Below, piece by piece: positions 33,343-41,482 of a stretch of DNA of 48,483 nt (positions within the stretch are counted from its first letter, which is position 1; each line of letters opens with the position of its first letter). Below the pieces are notes generated by a model. It saw only the letters and a program-made list of their open reading frames with translations, did not search any database and was not told the origin of the DNA. The DNA comes from Salaquimonas sp. (GTDB lineage: Bacteria > Pseudomonadota > Alphaproteobacteria > Rhizobiales > Rhizobiaceae). A program made the position numbers and the translations under genes. The stretch is from contig JANQQM010000139.1 in assembly GCA_028289365.1 (NCBI GenBank), positions 1 through 48,483 on the forward strand, written 5' to 3'.

Positions 33343-34139
33343 CCCCTGAAGACCACACCCGCGCTGCTACCGATCTGCTGGTTGCCGAGGAAACCCGGCA
33401 GCAGATCGGCTTGCTTTCCCTGCGCCACCCGGAAATGGACATGGACGATGCCTATGCCATCCAGCGCGCCATCTACAAGCAAAAGCGGGAACAGGGTCTG
33501 GACGTCATCGGCTGGAAAATCGGTCTGACATCGAAAGCGATGCAATATGCACTGAACATCGATATCCCGGACAGCGGCATCCTGTTCGACAACATGCTGT
33601 TTTCCAACGATGCGACCGTGCCAGTGGGACGGTTCATCCAGCCGCGGATCGAGGCGGAGATCGCGTTCATCATGAAGACTGCCCTGGATGGAGAAGAGAT
33701 AACGCGGGACGACGTCCTGGCCGCGACCGAATACGTTGCACCCTCGATCGAAATCCTCGATACAAGGATCAAGCGCGTCGATCCAGCCAGCGGGAATCAG
33801 CGCAACGTCTTTGATACGATCAGCGATAATGCTGCAAATGCCGGAATTGTCCTCGGGAAGGAACGGCATGCCCCCGATGCGTTTGATCTGCGCTGGGTCG
33901 GAGCCTTGACGTTCCGCAATGACGAGATCGAGGAAACCGGGCTCGGAGCTGGCGTTCTCAACGATCCGGTTGAGAGCGTTGTTTGGCTGGCCCGTCGCAT
34001 GGCCCAATATGGCCAGAGAATTGAACCCGGACATATCATCCTGTCCGGCAGTTTTATCCGGCCGGTCGAGTGCCCCTCCGGCACCCGGATTCATGCCGAT
34101 TTCGGCAGTTTTGGCAGCGTAGATATTTCATTTGACTAA
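33339..34139 (+). CDS. hpaH: 2-oxohept-4-ene-1,7-dioate hydratase
   Basis: A 266-residue hydratase of the MhpD/HpcG family. The metal-binding residues E105 and E107 (QPRIEAEIAF) and E138 (APSIEIL), and the active-site Lys 60 (GWKIGLTS), agree with HpcG. A C-terminal PGHIILSGSFIRPVECPSG block closes the active site. It adds water to 2-oxohept-4-ene-1,7-dioate to give 4-hydroxy-2-oxoheptanedioate. ATG 33339 overlaps the preceding stop by four bases; the next start (hpaI) follows 10 bp after its stop, across an AAGGAGG site. Confidence 0.92.
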   Translation: MTPEDHTRAATDLLVAEETRQQIGLLSLRHPEMDMDDAYAIQRAIYKQKREQGLDVIGWKIGLTSKAMQYALNIDIPDSGILFDNMLFSNDATVPVGRFIQPRIEAEIAFIMKTALDGEEITRDDVLAATEYVAPSIEILDTRIKRVDPASGNQRNVFDTISDNAANAGIVLGKERHAPDAFDLRWVGALTFRNDEIEETGLGAGVLNDPVESVVWLARRMAQYGQRIEPGHIILSGSFIRPVECPSGTRIHADFGSFGSVDISFD

Positions 34140-34149
34140 GGAGGCTCCT

Positions 34150-34929
34150 TTGCCGGCACCGCATAACCCCTTCAAGGCCGCGATAAAGCGCGGCGAACTG
34201 CAATTGGGTTGCTGGCTCGGCCTGGCAGAACCCTATGTCGCGGAAATCAGCGCCAGCGCCGGATTCGACTGGCTGCTGATTGACGCTGAACATGCCCCCA
34301 ATGACCTCAGATCGATCATTGCGCAAATGCAGGTGATCGCGGCTTCAACCAGCCATTCCGTCGTCCGGCCCCCGATCGGGGAGACCTGGATCATCAAGCG
34401 CCTGCTGGATGCAGGAGCACAAACCATTCTGGTGCCCATGGTCGAAAGCGCCGAGCAGGCACAAGCGCTGGTCGATGCGATCACCTATCCCCCTCACGGC
34501 GTTCGCGGTGTCGGATCAGCGCTGGTAAGGGCATCCGGATTCGCTGCCATTCCGGACTATCTGCAGACCGCCCGTGATGAAATCTGCCTGCTGGTTCAGG
34601 TGGAAAATCGCAAGGGGCTGGAGGCCCTGGACGATATACTGAAAGTCGACGGCATAGATGGCGTGTTCATCGGTCCTTCCGACCTTGCGGCCGATCTGGG
34701 CTTCATCGGCAAGGCGGGCGCCCCGGAAGTCCGGCAGGCCGTTCTGGATGCAATGGGCAAGATCGTAGCCGCGGGCAAGGCAGCGGGTATCTTGACCCTG
34801 GATCAGAAATTGCAATCAGACAGCCTGGAAGCGGGCGCGACATTCATCGCCACCAATATCGATGTGACCTTGTTTGCCCGCAGCATTCGTGAAGCAGCGA
34901 TTTCGGCAAGGGAACACCTTAAAAAATAA
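34150..34929 (+). CDS. hpaI: 4-hydroxy-2-oxoheptanedioate aldolase
   Basis: A 259-residue class II pyruvate aldolase of the HpcH/HpaI family. H48 (DAEHAP), R73 (VRPPIG), E152 (QVENRKG) and D178 (GPSDLA) correspond, at a constant offset of three, to the H45/R70/E149/D175 active site of E. coli HpaI. It splits 4-hydroxy-2-oxoheptanedioate into pyruvate and succinate semialdehyde. The start is TTG 34150: AAGGAGG (34138-34144) is 5 nt upstream, while the other in-frame TTG at 34132 lies inside hpaH and has no site. Last gene of the operon. The ALDH at 23992-25485 could oxidise the semialdehyde. Confidence 0.92.
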   Translation: MPAPHNPFKAAIKRGELQLGCWLGLAEPYVAEISASAGFDWLLIDAEHAPNDLRSIIAQMQVIAASTSHSVVRPPIGETWIIKRLLDAGAQTILVPMVESAEQAQALVDAITYPPHGVRGVGSALVRASGFAAIPDYLQTARDEICLLVQVENRKGLEALDDILKVDGIDGVFIGPSDLAADLGFIGKAGAPEVRQAVLDAMGKIVAAGKAAGILTLDQKLQSDSLEAGATFIATNIDVTLFARSIREAAISAREHLKK

Positions 34930-34937
34930 CCAGAGCG

Positions 34938-36122
34938 CTATCCGGCCTCTATTGGGCTACACGCCCAGTTTACCGTATCAACAGAAGCAAGACGCGCGAA
35001 TCGAACAAGCTCCGCCTCCAGTTTCGCGGCACGATTCTCAGTCCATTTGACTTTCGGTTCCTGCCAGACATTCATAACGTTCAGCTGTCCCTCTGATCGA
35101 TCCGCCTTCACCTCGATCCGCCCGACAAAACGGTTCCCCTCCAGGATTGGATAGACATAATATCCCCATACGCGTTTGGCGGCGGGAACAAACATCTCGA
35201 CGCGATAGTCAAAGCCGAACAATCGCGACAGCCGGGTCCGGTTCCGGATAACCGGATCAAACGGGTTCAAGATCCGCAGGCGCGATGTCGGCTCAACAGC
35301 TTGTTCAATCCGTTCCTCGATATCAGGCGGAGCAAGGGCACCGAGCAAATTACCGTCGGCGGTCTCAACTTCGACCGGGACGAGCGACCAGCTTGAATTT
35401 TCAGCCCAGGCCTTCACTTCCGCGAGATCCACGGCATCCCAGAATCTTTGTACTTCTCCCAGCGATCCGAATCCCAGGCGATCAAGCGCCGACCGGCACA
35501 GCCAGTCGACCTGCACTTCATCCTCATGTTCCTTAACGCGCACATCTTCCGGAAAAACACGCTCTGCAAGATCATAATATTTGGTGAAATTCTTCCGGTG
35601 ACAGGTTGCCAATTCACCTGAATACCAGAGATAGTCCAGCGCCAGCTTGTGTGGCGGTCTGGCCCACATTTCTTTTTCGCCCTCAATCTTGGTGTCAAAA
35701 GCGTGGGTTGAAAGCGGGCCTTCCTGCCTGATGCGATCCATGATTTGCGCACATCCTTGATCGTCAAGCCTGCTTGAATACCAATCCGAACGTTCGATCA
35801 TCTCCTTCTTGCGCCGAAACTGGCGTTTCCACATCGGCAGATATTCCATCGGCAAGACCGACGCATCATGGGTGAAGTGCTCAAACAGCGCGCGGTCTTT
35901 CGTCATCACCTTGTCGAGCAGATGTTCGCGATAATTCTGGTTCCGGCTCCACAAAATATGATGATGGGCGCGTGACACGACCTGGATTGTATCAAGCTGG
36001 ACAAAACCGAGCTTGCGGACAATCGACATCACGTCCAGCCGGCCGGTCGGCGTTGCGATCAGCCCCTGGGCTGACAGCCATAACTTCCGCGCATCGCGAT
36101 TACTGATCCTAAGCGGCGTCAA
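34938..36122 (-). CDS. YcaQ/AlkX-type winged-helix DNA glycosylase
   Basis: A 394-residue protein of the HTH_42 (YcaQ/AlkZ) family, built of tandem winged helices. The catalytic QxD motif is seen as FVQLDTIQ, with Q42 and D44; QxD matches the YcaQ/AlkX branch, known to unhook interstrand crosslinks, rather than QxQ of AlkZ. Other family blocks are SRAHHHILWSR, FEHFTHDASVLP and the C-terminal WGYYVYPILEGNRFVGRIEVKADR beta segment. It is convergent with hpaI and divergent from the cupin gene, so it is a single-gene unit. The biological lesion here is unknown. Confidence 0.86.
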   Translation of the reverse strand: MTPLRISNRDARKLWLSAQGLIATPTGRLDVMSIVRKLGFVQLDTIQVVSRAHHHILWSRNQNYREHLLDKVMTKDRALFEHFTHDASVLPMEYLPMWKRQFRRKKEMIERSDWYSSRLDDQGCAQIMDRIRQEGPLSTHAFDTKIEGEKEMWARPPHKLALDYLWYSGELATCHRKNFTKYYDLAERVFPEDVRVKEHEDEVQVDWLCRSALDRLGFGSLGEVQRFWDAVDLAEVKAWAENSSWSLVPVEVETADGNLLGALAPPDIEERIEQAVEPTSRLRILNPFDPVIRNRTRLSRLFGFDYRVEMFVPAAKRVWGYYVYPILEGNRFVGRIEVKADRSEGQLNVMNVWQEPKVKWTENRAAKLEAELVRFARLASVDTVNWACSPIEAG

Positions 36123-36214
36123 AATAGACTATCCTGTTCGGCGGTCGAAAATTCTTGCTTTGAGGTTTATCATTCCGAAATTCAATTCAACATGATTCTG
36201 CGGGAATTTTAACA

Positions 36215-36817
36215 ATGAATGCAGAACAACAAAGAGATTTCTCTATGCTCCTTTCCGGCCTTGCGGATGCCTTCAGGCAAGAAGATCGAAAGGGTGGAAT
36301 TGAAGCAGCTACTGCATTGTCGAAAGCTGACATTTCCGGCTATCGCAGTATGACTTCGGATAAGGACCCTTCCCGGCTATTGGCCAAGATCAGCGAGTTG
36401 GACAATTGCCAGCCAATGATGAAACTGGTCGCCAAATGCCAGTCCTTGCTGGCTTGGACCTGTTGGGAAGGCAGCGGCCTGGAAAGCGAAATATCCAGCA
36501 AATTGTTCACGACAGAACTTGTCGGACCGGATGGACACATACCCGCAGAAAACGTACGTATCGGCTTGCTCGCATCCGAATCCTGGACCGACTACCCGGT
36601 ATCGAACCATTCCGGCGAGGAAACCTATTTCGTAATCGCTGGTGTGGCTGAATGGACAGTCGGCAAGTCGGATTACGCACCACGGCAACCCGGCGAATTC
36701 GTACATCATCCGGCTTGGGAATTGCACGGGCGCAGAACCCTGGATGAACCATTCCTGGGAGCCTGGCGCTGGAGCGGTGATCTCGATCTTTCAAGCTTCT
36801 CGGTCGCGCGATCATGA
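36215..36817 (+). CDS. Cupin of the DMSP-lyase (DddQ-like) family
   Basis: A 200-residue protein with a helical N-terminal half and a C-terminal cupin. In the cupin, Y127, H132, E136, Y138 (YPVSNHSGEETYF) and H171 (WELHGRR) fall close to the spacing of DddQ metal ligands and the catalytic Tyr, followed by EPFLGAWRWSGDLDL. One His that DddQ has three residues after the first Tyr is Ser here. DddQ cleaves dimethylsulfoniopropionate to DMS and acrylate with a Zn- or Fe-type metal. Family level is fairly clear; true DMSP cleavage is uncertain because paralogues with other substrates exist. ATG 36215 has a weak site. The GNAT gene overlaps its stop (ATGA). Confidence 0.65.
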   Translation: MNAEQQRDFSMLLSGLADAFRQEDRKGGIEAATALSKADISGYRSMTSDKDPSRLLAKISELDNCQPMMKLVAKCQSLLAWTCWEGSGLESEISSKLFTTELVGPDGHIPAENVRIGLLASESWTDYPVSNHSGEETYFVIAGVAEWTVGKSDYAPRQPGEFVHHPAWELHGRRTLDEPFLGAWRWSGDLDLSSFSVARS

Positions 36818-37302
36818 CGAAACCTGAGATCATCACCTATGATGCCACCTACAGGCAGCAGGTCATCGACCTTAGCATTGAAGCTTGGGCACCGGTAATC
36901 CCTAAAACCGAGCGTGAAGTTCCAGGCTTTGTTTTTGAAGCCTTTTATCCCGATGGCTGGCAGCGGAGGCACACCAAGGATGTCGCCGACCTGCTGGACC
37001 AGGAACCGGAAAACATCTGGCTGGCTATGTCAGGAGAGAAATTGGCCGGATTCATCGGTCTGCGTAACCATCCTGAAGATCAGATGGGCGAGATTTATAT
37101 TATTGCGGTGGCTCCGTCACACCAGCGACAAGGTATTGGTCGACACTTGATGGGATTTGCAGGGGATTTATTTCGCGATCGGGGCATGAAAATGATGATG
37201 GTCGAGACCATTGGCGACGGAGGCCATGCACCGGCACGCCGCTCGTATGAAGCGTTCGGATTTCAACCCTGGCCCGTCGCTCGATATTTCAAGAAACTCT
37301 GA
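36814..37302 (+). CDS. GNAT-family N-acetyltransferase
   Basis: A 162-residue cytosolic acetyltransferase. The acetyl-CoA loop is VAPSHQRQGIGRHLM (near 95-110), preceded by the GEIYIIAV beta strand and a short helical N-terminal part with TEREVPGF. It is translationally coupled to the cupin gene by a 4-bp overlap, so the two may act on the same compound or share control. Substrate unknown. The gene's TGA touches an ATG at 37302, but the next real start is placed downstream for signal-peptide reasons. Confidence 0.85.
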   Translation: MTKPEIITYDATYRQQVIDLSIEAWAPVIPKTEREVPGFVFEAFYPDGWQRRHTKDVADLLDQEPENIWLAMSGEKLAGFIGLRNHPEDQMGEIYIIAVAPSHQRQGIGRHLMGFAGDLFRDRGMKMMMVETIGDGGHAPARRSYEAFGFQPWPVARYFKKL

Positions 37303-37364
37303 TGCCAATTCTAAAAGACAACAATCATTCCAGACCCAAACCTCGAAAGCAGTCAGGACGCCTA

Positions 37365-37904
37365 ATGACAAATTTCAAAATCATCAAACTTGCATGCGCG
37401 GGCCTTGCCACTTTGGCTTTGTTCACCTCGGCTGTAATCGCTGCATCGCCAAATATCCAAACGCCATCACCGGTAATCTATCTAGCGGACAACCTTGATG
37501 AAAAGGATCAATTGGGCTGGTGCATCGATACGCTGGGACGCGGTTTCGCCGAGGAACTGCAGGCCCATTCCTGCAAGCCGAACGGTGGTGACGTCCAGTT
37601 TTCCATTGATGCCACCAGCCAGCAAATCCGTTCCGTGGAGTTTAACGGCAAATGCATGACCCTGAGCGCACCGGAAAACGAGGCTGTCCCCTTCGGATTG
37701 AAGGACTGCGCCGCGGACGAACCTTCTCAAAGATATGTCTATGATCAGGCTACGATGCAGATCCGCTTTGCCGGTGATGAGACAAAATGCGTCTCGGTGG
37801 CAACTCAAAGCCGCAGCGCGGGTCCATTCATGTCGCGGGATCTGAAGCTGACACCTTGTGCGGATACCGATGAAATCTTGATGAAGTGGATCGTCCGCGA
37901 ATAA
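37365..37904 (+). CDS. Secreted beta-trefoil/ricin-B-like protein
   Basis: A 179-residue exported protein. Starting at ATG 37365 gives a clean signal peptide (hydrophobic 9-25, cleavage after VIAA) and a fair AGGAC site. The frame also opens at 37302, overlapping the GNAT stop, but that would bury the signal behind 21 extra residues. The mature part contains three spaced units, WCID...SC, KCMTL...DC and KCVSV...PC, each likely a disulfide-bonded lobe. The Q-x-W-like ends (FSI, RYVYD, KWIV) suggest a beta-trefoil lectin fold. No catalytic motif is seen. A carbohydrate-binding or cell-surface function is plausible, not shown. Confidence 0.7.
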   Translation: MTNFKIIKLACAGLATLALFTSAVIAASPNIQTPSPVIYLADNLDEKDQLGWCIDTLGRGFAEELQAHSCKPNGGDVQFSIDATSQQIRSVEFNGKCMTLSAPENEAVPFGLKDCAADEPSQRYVYDQATMQIRFAGDETKCVSVATQSRSAGPFMSRDLKLTPCADTDEILMKWIVRE

Positions 37905-37992
37905 CTAATCGATACAGATGTTAGCGGCCATCTTTCCGAAGAATCATTTGCATCAGCCCTATTGGAATTGCGGTTCATATCGGTGAACCGGC

Positions 37993-38457
37993 ATGCGAGA
38001 CATCATGATGAAGTTATTTTCCATCCTGCGCACAACCAGCTTTTTGCTGGTTTTGTCAGTTTCCTTGCTGACGACAACAATTAGCTTGGGCGTTTGGGCA
38101 ATCTCCCTGACAGCGCAGGTGACCGCGGTTACCGCAAGCGCTGCTGCGGCTGCCATCGCAAATCGAAAGGCAATTGCTGCGGCAATCATGCGCACCAAGG
38201 CCAAGGCGCGGCTACGTCGGGTGATGGTTGCGGTCCCGATCGCCGGACTGGCAGCCGCCGCCATCTTTGAACACCAGGACTATCTGGAGTGGAAGGAGGA
38301 AAACCCGGAAGGTGACCCGGAAACCTATGGCTGCGAGGTCAGTGCATTGTCAGCGGAAATCGTCGATGATGTATTGCAGGATCTACCCGAGAATATCCGG
38401 CCATCTCGCGATCTGGTTCTATCGCAAGTACCCGAATGCGAAGTAGTCACTGAATAA
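37993..38457 (+). CDS. Hypothetical membrane protein with Ala-rich helix
   Basis: A 154-residue protein I do not recognise. The N-terminal ~40 residues contain a hydrophobic span (17-36). A long Ala/basic helix follows (SAAAAAIANRKAIAAAIMRT), then a second short hydrophobic segment (VPIAGLAAAAIFEH). The acidic C-terminal region has two Cys (GCEVSALSAE... and VPECEV) and could be folded outside the membrane. ATG 37993 has a GGTGA site; ATGs four and five codons later are alternatives. It stands alone between two other small transcription units. No function is inferred. Confidence 0.6.
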   Translation: MRDIMMKLFSILRTTSFLLVLSVSLLTTTISLGVWAISLTAQVTAVTASAAAAAIANRKAIAAAIMRTKAKARLRRVMVAVPIAGLAAAAIFEHQDYLEWKEENPEGDPETYGCEVSALSAEIVDDVLQDLPENIRPSRDLVLSQVPECEVVTE

Positions 38458-38520
38458 TGCTGGCCCGGTATCGGCAACTATTCTACGCTCGTCATTTCCA
38501 TTTGATCCGGGAGGAACAGG

Positions 38521-39543
38521 ATGACGGAGCCAAAACCTGACCAGATTATGCAAATCGCAATCGGCTATGGAGTTTCAAAGGCCCTGCTTTCTGCTGTTGG
38601 TCTGGGACTTTTCACCCATCTTGCCAACAGCCCCATGACGCTGGACGACATTGTCAGTAAGTACGGCTTGCAGGAACGGCCGGCCATGGATTGGCTCGAC
38701 ATGCTGGTCTCGGTCGGACTGCTTGATCGCAAGAGCAACGGTAAATCGGCACAATATGAAAACACCGATGCGACCGCGGCTTATCTGGATGAAAACAAAC
38801 CCGGTTACATCGGCGGAATAATCGAACTGTGGGACCTGCGCAATTATCGGTTCTGGTCGGACCTCACCGAAGCCTTGCAGACCGGCGAGGCACAGAACGA
38901 AACCAAAAACTCCGATGCGTCGTTCTTTGAAACGCTTTATTCCGAAACTGCCCGGCTGGAAGCGTTTATGGATGCGATGAATGGTTCATCGATCCGGAAC
39001 TTCGAGACTTTTGCCAAGAAGTTTCCCTTTGGAAACTATTCTACCCTCTGTGATATCGGCGGCGCAGACGCCTTGTTGACGCGCAATGTTGCGGCAGTTC
39101 ATCCCCATCTTCGCTGCAAAAGTTTTGACCTTCCTTCTGTGACCGAAATTGCTGCACGCAAGATCGAAGCAGCCGGACTATCAGATCGGATCGAGGCTGT
39201 TTCAGGTGACTTTTTTTCCGACGCACTTCCAAAGGCAGACGTGATCACCATGGGAATGATCCTGCATGACTGGAATCTCGAGAAAAAGAAGCAGCTTGTT
39301 CAAAAGGCCTATGAAGCGCTGCCTGAAGGCGGCGCCTTTGTCGCGATCGAGGCACTTATCGATGATGATCGGCGAACCAATACCTTTGGCCTGTTTATGT
39401 CGCTTACCATGCTGATGGAATTTGGTGACGCGTTCGATTTCACTAACGCCGAATTCGTCGAATGGTGCAAGGAGGCTGGATTCAGCCGCTTCGAACTGAT
39501 CCCGCTCGAAGGCCCGTCCAGCGCTGCGGTCGCATACAAGTAA
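38521..39543 (+). CDS. SAM-dependent O-methyltransferase-like protein
   Basis: A 340-residue methyltransferase of the COMT/acetylserotonin (PF00891-like) family. The N-terminal winged-helix dimerisation domain is ~1-110 (SKALLSAVGLGLFTHLA, ...LQERPAMDWLDMLVSVGLL). The Rossmann SAM domain has DIGGADALLTRNVAA in place of the canonical DxGxGxG, GDFF with the adenine-side acidic pair, and GMILHDWNLEKKKQLVQKAYEAL with the His-Asp pair. MTxxGGAF/GPSSAAVA closes the fold. ATG 38521 follows GGGAGGAACAGG. Such enzymes methylate small phenols; DMSP-synthesis DsyB proteins belong to the same broad family, but nothing I can see distinguishes one here. Confidence 0.8.
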   Translation: MTEPKPDQIMQIAIGYGVSKALLSAVGLGLFTHLANSPMTLDDIVSKYGLQERPAMDWLDMLVSVGLLDRKSNGKSAQYENTDATAAYLDENKPGYIGGIIELWDLRNYRFWSDLTEALQTGEAQNETKNSDASFFETLYSETARLEAFMDAMNGSSIRNFETFAKKFPFGNYSTLCDIGGADALLTRNVAAVHPHLRCKSFDLPSVTEIAARKIEAAGLSDRIEAVSGDFFSDALPKADVITMGMILHDWNLEKKKQLVQKAYEALPEGGAFVAIEALIDDDRRTNTFGLFMSLTMLMEFGDAFDFTNAEFVEWCKEAGFSRFELIPLEGPSSAAVAYK

Positions 39544-39593
39544 CACCGTATCCGGCCCGGAAACCAGGCAGGAACTGATCTTTGTGCAAAAAA

Positions 39594-40088
39594 CTACAGC
39601 AGGTTTTGAAATACAGTTCGTAATTCCCTGCTGGAGCGCTGACCCTGGAGCACGTTCTTCAAGACGCCGTTCTTGTTGAACAGGAGCAGGGTCACGTGCT
39701 GCACGCCATGTTCGGTGGCAAACGCCTGGCCCTCGGCTGTGCGGATATCTGCCACCACATAGTCGAGTTCGCCCTCGCCAAAATTCTTGAGGGCTGAACG
39801 GGTCTCCTTCTGCAGTGCCCGGCACATTGGACATTGCGGATCGTGGATCTGCACGATAGTCGGAATGCCATTGCCGATCCGTGAAAGATCATGCTCATGC
39901 ATTTCACCTTCGATATAACGCACCAGCGCAAAGCCAGACACGCCGAGAACCGAGGCAGCGATCGCGCCATTACGAAGCAATCTCAGCGCTCCCCTTCGAC
40001 CGGTTTCAACTGATTCCGCGGCGTTTGAACCTGTCGCCTTTTGTTTCTTGTTTGCTGCTGTCCTCTTGGTTTTTGAATTTCTCTTCAT
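39594..40088 (-). CDS. Membrane-tethered thioredoxin-fold protein
   Basis: A 164-residue protein with a very basic cytosolic N terminus and a single membrane span (about 39-57) after a GRRGALRLLRNG segment. A periplasmic thioredoxin-fold domain carries the CPMC redox motif (C86, C89), in HDPQCPMCR, and the expected cis-Pro region near ALF-free TLLLFNK. ATG 40088 has AAGGATTTTATC in front; the frame opens far upstream at 40214, but that lacks a site. It probably reduces or oxidises disulfides of exported proteins. Two L,D-transpeptidases whose active sites are Cys follow upstream on the same strand, making them candidate partners. Confidence 0.83.
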   Translation of the reverse strand: MKRNSKTKRTAANKKQKATGSNAAESVETGRRGALRLLRNGAIAASVLGVSGFALVRYIEGEMHEHDLSRIGNGIPTIVQIHDPQCPMCRALQKETRSALKNFGEGELDYVVADIRTAEGQAFATEHGVQHVTLLLFNKNGVLKNVLQGQRSSRELRTVFQNLL

Positions 40089-40135
40089 GATAAAATCCTT
40101 GAAATTTCGCCTTGTTGCCCGGCACCGTTGGTTTT

Positions 40136-40810
40136 TCAGATGACCAGTATCGGCGCATCCGCCCGGACCCGGTCGTAAAGATCGATCACGTCTTGATTGA
40201 CCAGCCGGACACACCCACTGGAAACCGCCTTGCCGATGGATTCGGGCTGGTTGGTGCCGTGTAGCCGGTAAAGCGTGTCCTCATTGCCCTGGAAGATGTA
40301 GAGGGCCCGGGCGCCAAGCGGATTGTCCAGGCCGGGCTCCATACCGCCATTGCGCACGCTCCATTTTTCCAGATGCGGTTCGCGCGCAATCATTTCGTCA
40401 GGCGGTGTCCAGGTCGGCCAGGCCCGTTTCCAGGCAATCCGGGCGCGTCCGGCCCACTCGAAGCCTTGTCGGCCCAACCCCACGCCATAACGCATTGCCC
40501 GGTCACCCGGTTCCACGAGGTAAAGGTAGAAATCCCGGGTATCGACCACCACCGAACCCGGCTTTTCATTCGATACATAGTTGACCTGGCGTCGTCTGAA
40601 TTGCGGCGGCAAATCCTTTGGGTCAATCGCCGGAAGGGGGAACTGTTCCTCCGGCCTCGGACCGTACATCAAACCGAAACTTTGCCGCACCGGATTATAA
40701 ATCGGCGGAGAATAGTTCATCACCGGCATCGAGGCGCAGCCACCCAGCGTCAATCCGCCCAGGGCCGCACCCGCATGCAGAAATCTGCGTCGCGTCATCA
40801 ATCTTTGCAT
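40136..40810 (-). CDS. L,D-transpeptidase (YkuD), Tat lipoprotein type
   Basis: A 224-residue ErfK/YbiS/YkuD-family enzyme. The N terminus combines a twin-Arg motif (TRRRFLH) and a lipobox (LGGC at 22-25), so it is probably a Tat-exported, lipid-anchored protein. The catalytic domain contains VVVDTRDFYLYLV, the HGTNQPESIG motif with H184, and SSGCVRL with nucleophile C200 and R202. It would form or remodel 3-3 peptidoglycan crosslinks or attach proteins. ATG 40810 has a modest site. It is tandem with another L,D-transpeptidase, 24 bp away, with matching active-site architecture. Confidence 0.9.
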   Translation of the reverse strand: MQRLMTRRRFLHAGAALGGLTLGGCASMPVMNYSPPIYNPVRQSFGLMYGPRPEEQFPLPAIDPKDLPPQFRRRQVNYVSNEKPGSVVVDTRDFYLYLVEPGDRAMRYGVGLGRQGFEWAGRARIAWKRAWPTWTPPDEMIAREPHLEKWSVRNGGMEPGLDNPLGARALYIFQGNEDTLYRLHGTNQPESIGKAVSSGCVRLVNQDVIDLYDRVRADAPILVI

Positions 40811-40834
40811 TTTCTTGTTCCTCGGATGGCCGGG

Positions 40835-41413
40835 CTAAAGAACGACGACCGGCGTTCCCAGGGGAACACGGTTGTAAAGATCAATGACATGATCGTTGAT
40901 CATCCGGATGCATCCATTGGAGACCGACTGCCCGATTGACGACGGCTGCGTCGTGCCATGAATACGGTAATAGGTGTCCCGGTTTCCCTTGTAGAGATAC
41001 AGCGCACGGGCACCCAGCGGATTGTTTATTCCGCCCGGCACACCCCCGGCAAAACGGGCATATTTTTCTGGTTCTCGCCGGATCATGTTCTGCGTCGGCG
41101 TCCAGCTTGGCCATTCGGCTTTTCGCTCGATTGTCGCCGACCCCTTGAAGGCTAATCCAGCCCTGCCAACGCCAACGCCATAGCGCCTTGCCATGCCCGG
41201 TCTGTTGACCAGATAGAGGAAGTGGTTGGCCGGATCGACGATAATGGTGCCGGTCCGGTATCTCCCCGGATAGAAAATCGTCTGGGGTTGGTATTTGCGA
41301 TCCAGTCTGAAGTTCTTGTTGAACTTGGCACTATGGTGCGCAATTGCAGGAGTGCTCAACGAGACTCCAACCAGCGAGATGCCGCCGGCAAGCAGATTTC
41401 TTCTTGTAAACAA
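40835..41413 (-). CDS. L,D-transpeptidase (YkuD), Tat signal type
   Basis: A 192-residue paralogue of the neighbouring enzyme. The signal is MFTRRNLLAGGISLVGVSLS..., with cleavage likely near AIA at 25; there is no lipobox, so it is soluble in the periplasm. Catalytic motifs: IIVDPANHFLYLV, IHGTTQPSSIG with H152, and SNGCIRM with C168 and R170. The two share the long linker GRAG...W-P-x-W-TP before the His motif, a sign of local duplication. Substrate is the tetrapeptide stem of peptidoglycan. ATG 41413 has a modest site. Confidence 0.9.
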   Translation of the reverse strand: MFTRRNLLAGGISLVGVSLSTPAIAHHSAKFNKNFRLDRKYQPQTIFYPGRYRTGTIIVDPANHFLYLVNRPGMARRYGVGVGRAGLAFKGSATIERKAEWPSWTPTQNMIRREPEKYARFAGGVPGGINNPLGARALYLYKGNRDTYYRIHGTTQPSSIGQSVSNGCIRMINDHVIDLYNRVPLGTPVVVL

Positions 41414-41482
41414 GGGTATTCTCCTGAATTTTCATCAACTATCGGAAGGAGCGGTCAATGCTCCCGAGCTAAGAGACGAAAA

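Noticed and set aside
33192-34094. 300-codon open frame on the minus strand
   Set aside because: It lies fully antisense to hpaG/hpaH, which have complete active sites and overlaps with neighbours; the antisense protein has no recognisable pattern or ribosome site.
27717-34929. 4-hydroxyphenylacetate hydroxylase HpaB/HpaC expected with this operon
   Set aside because: No flavin monooxygenase or flavin reductase gene is present anywhere in the window; all positions are accounted for by other genes.
38521-39543. DsyB (DMSP synthesis) beside a DMSP-lyase-like cupin
   Set aside because: The methyltransferase belongs to a very broad family; I see no residue that singles out DsyB, and it is not in an operon with the cupin.
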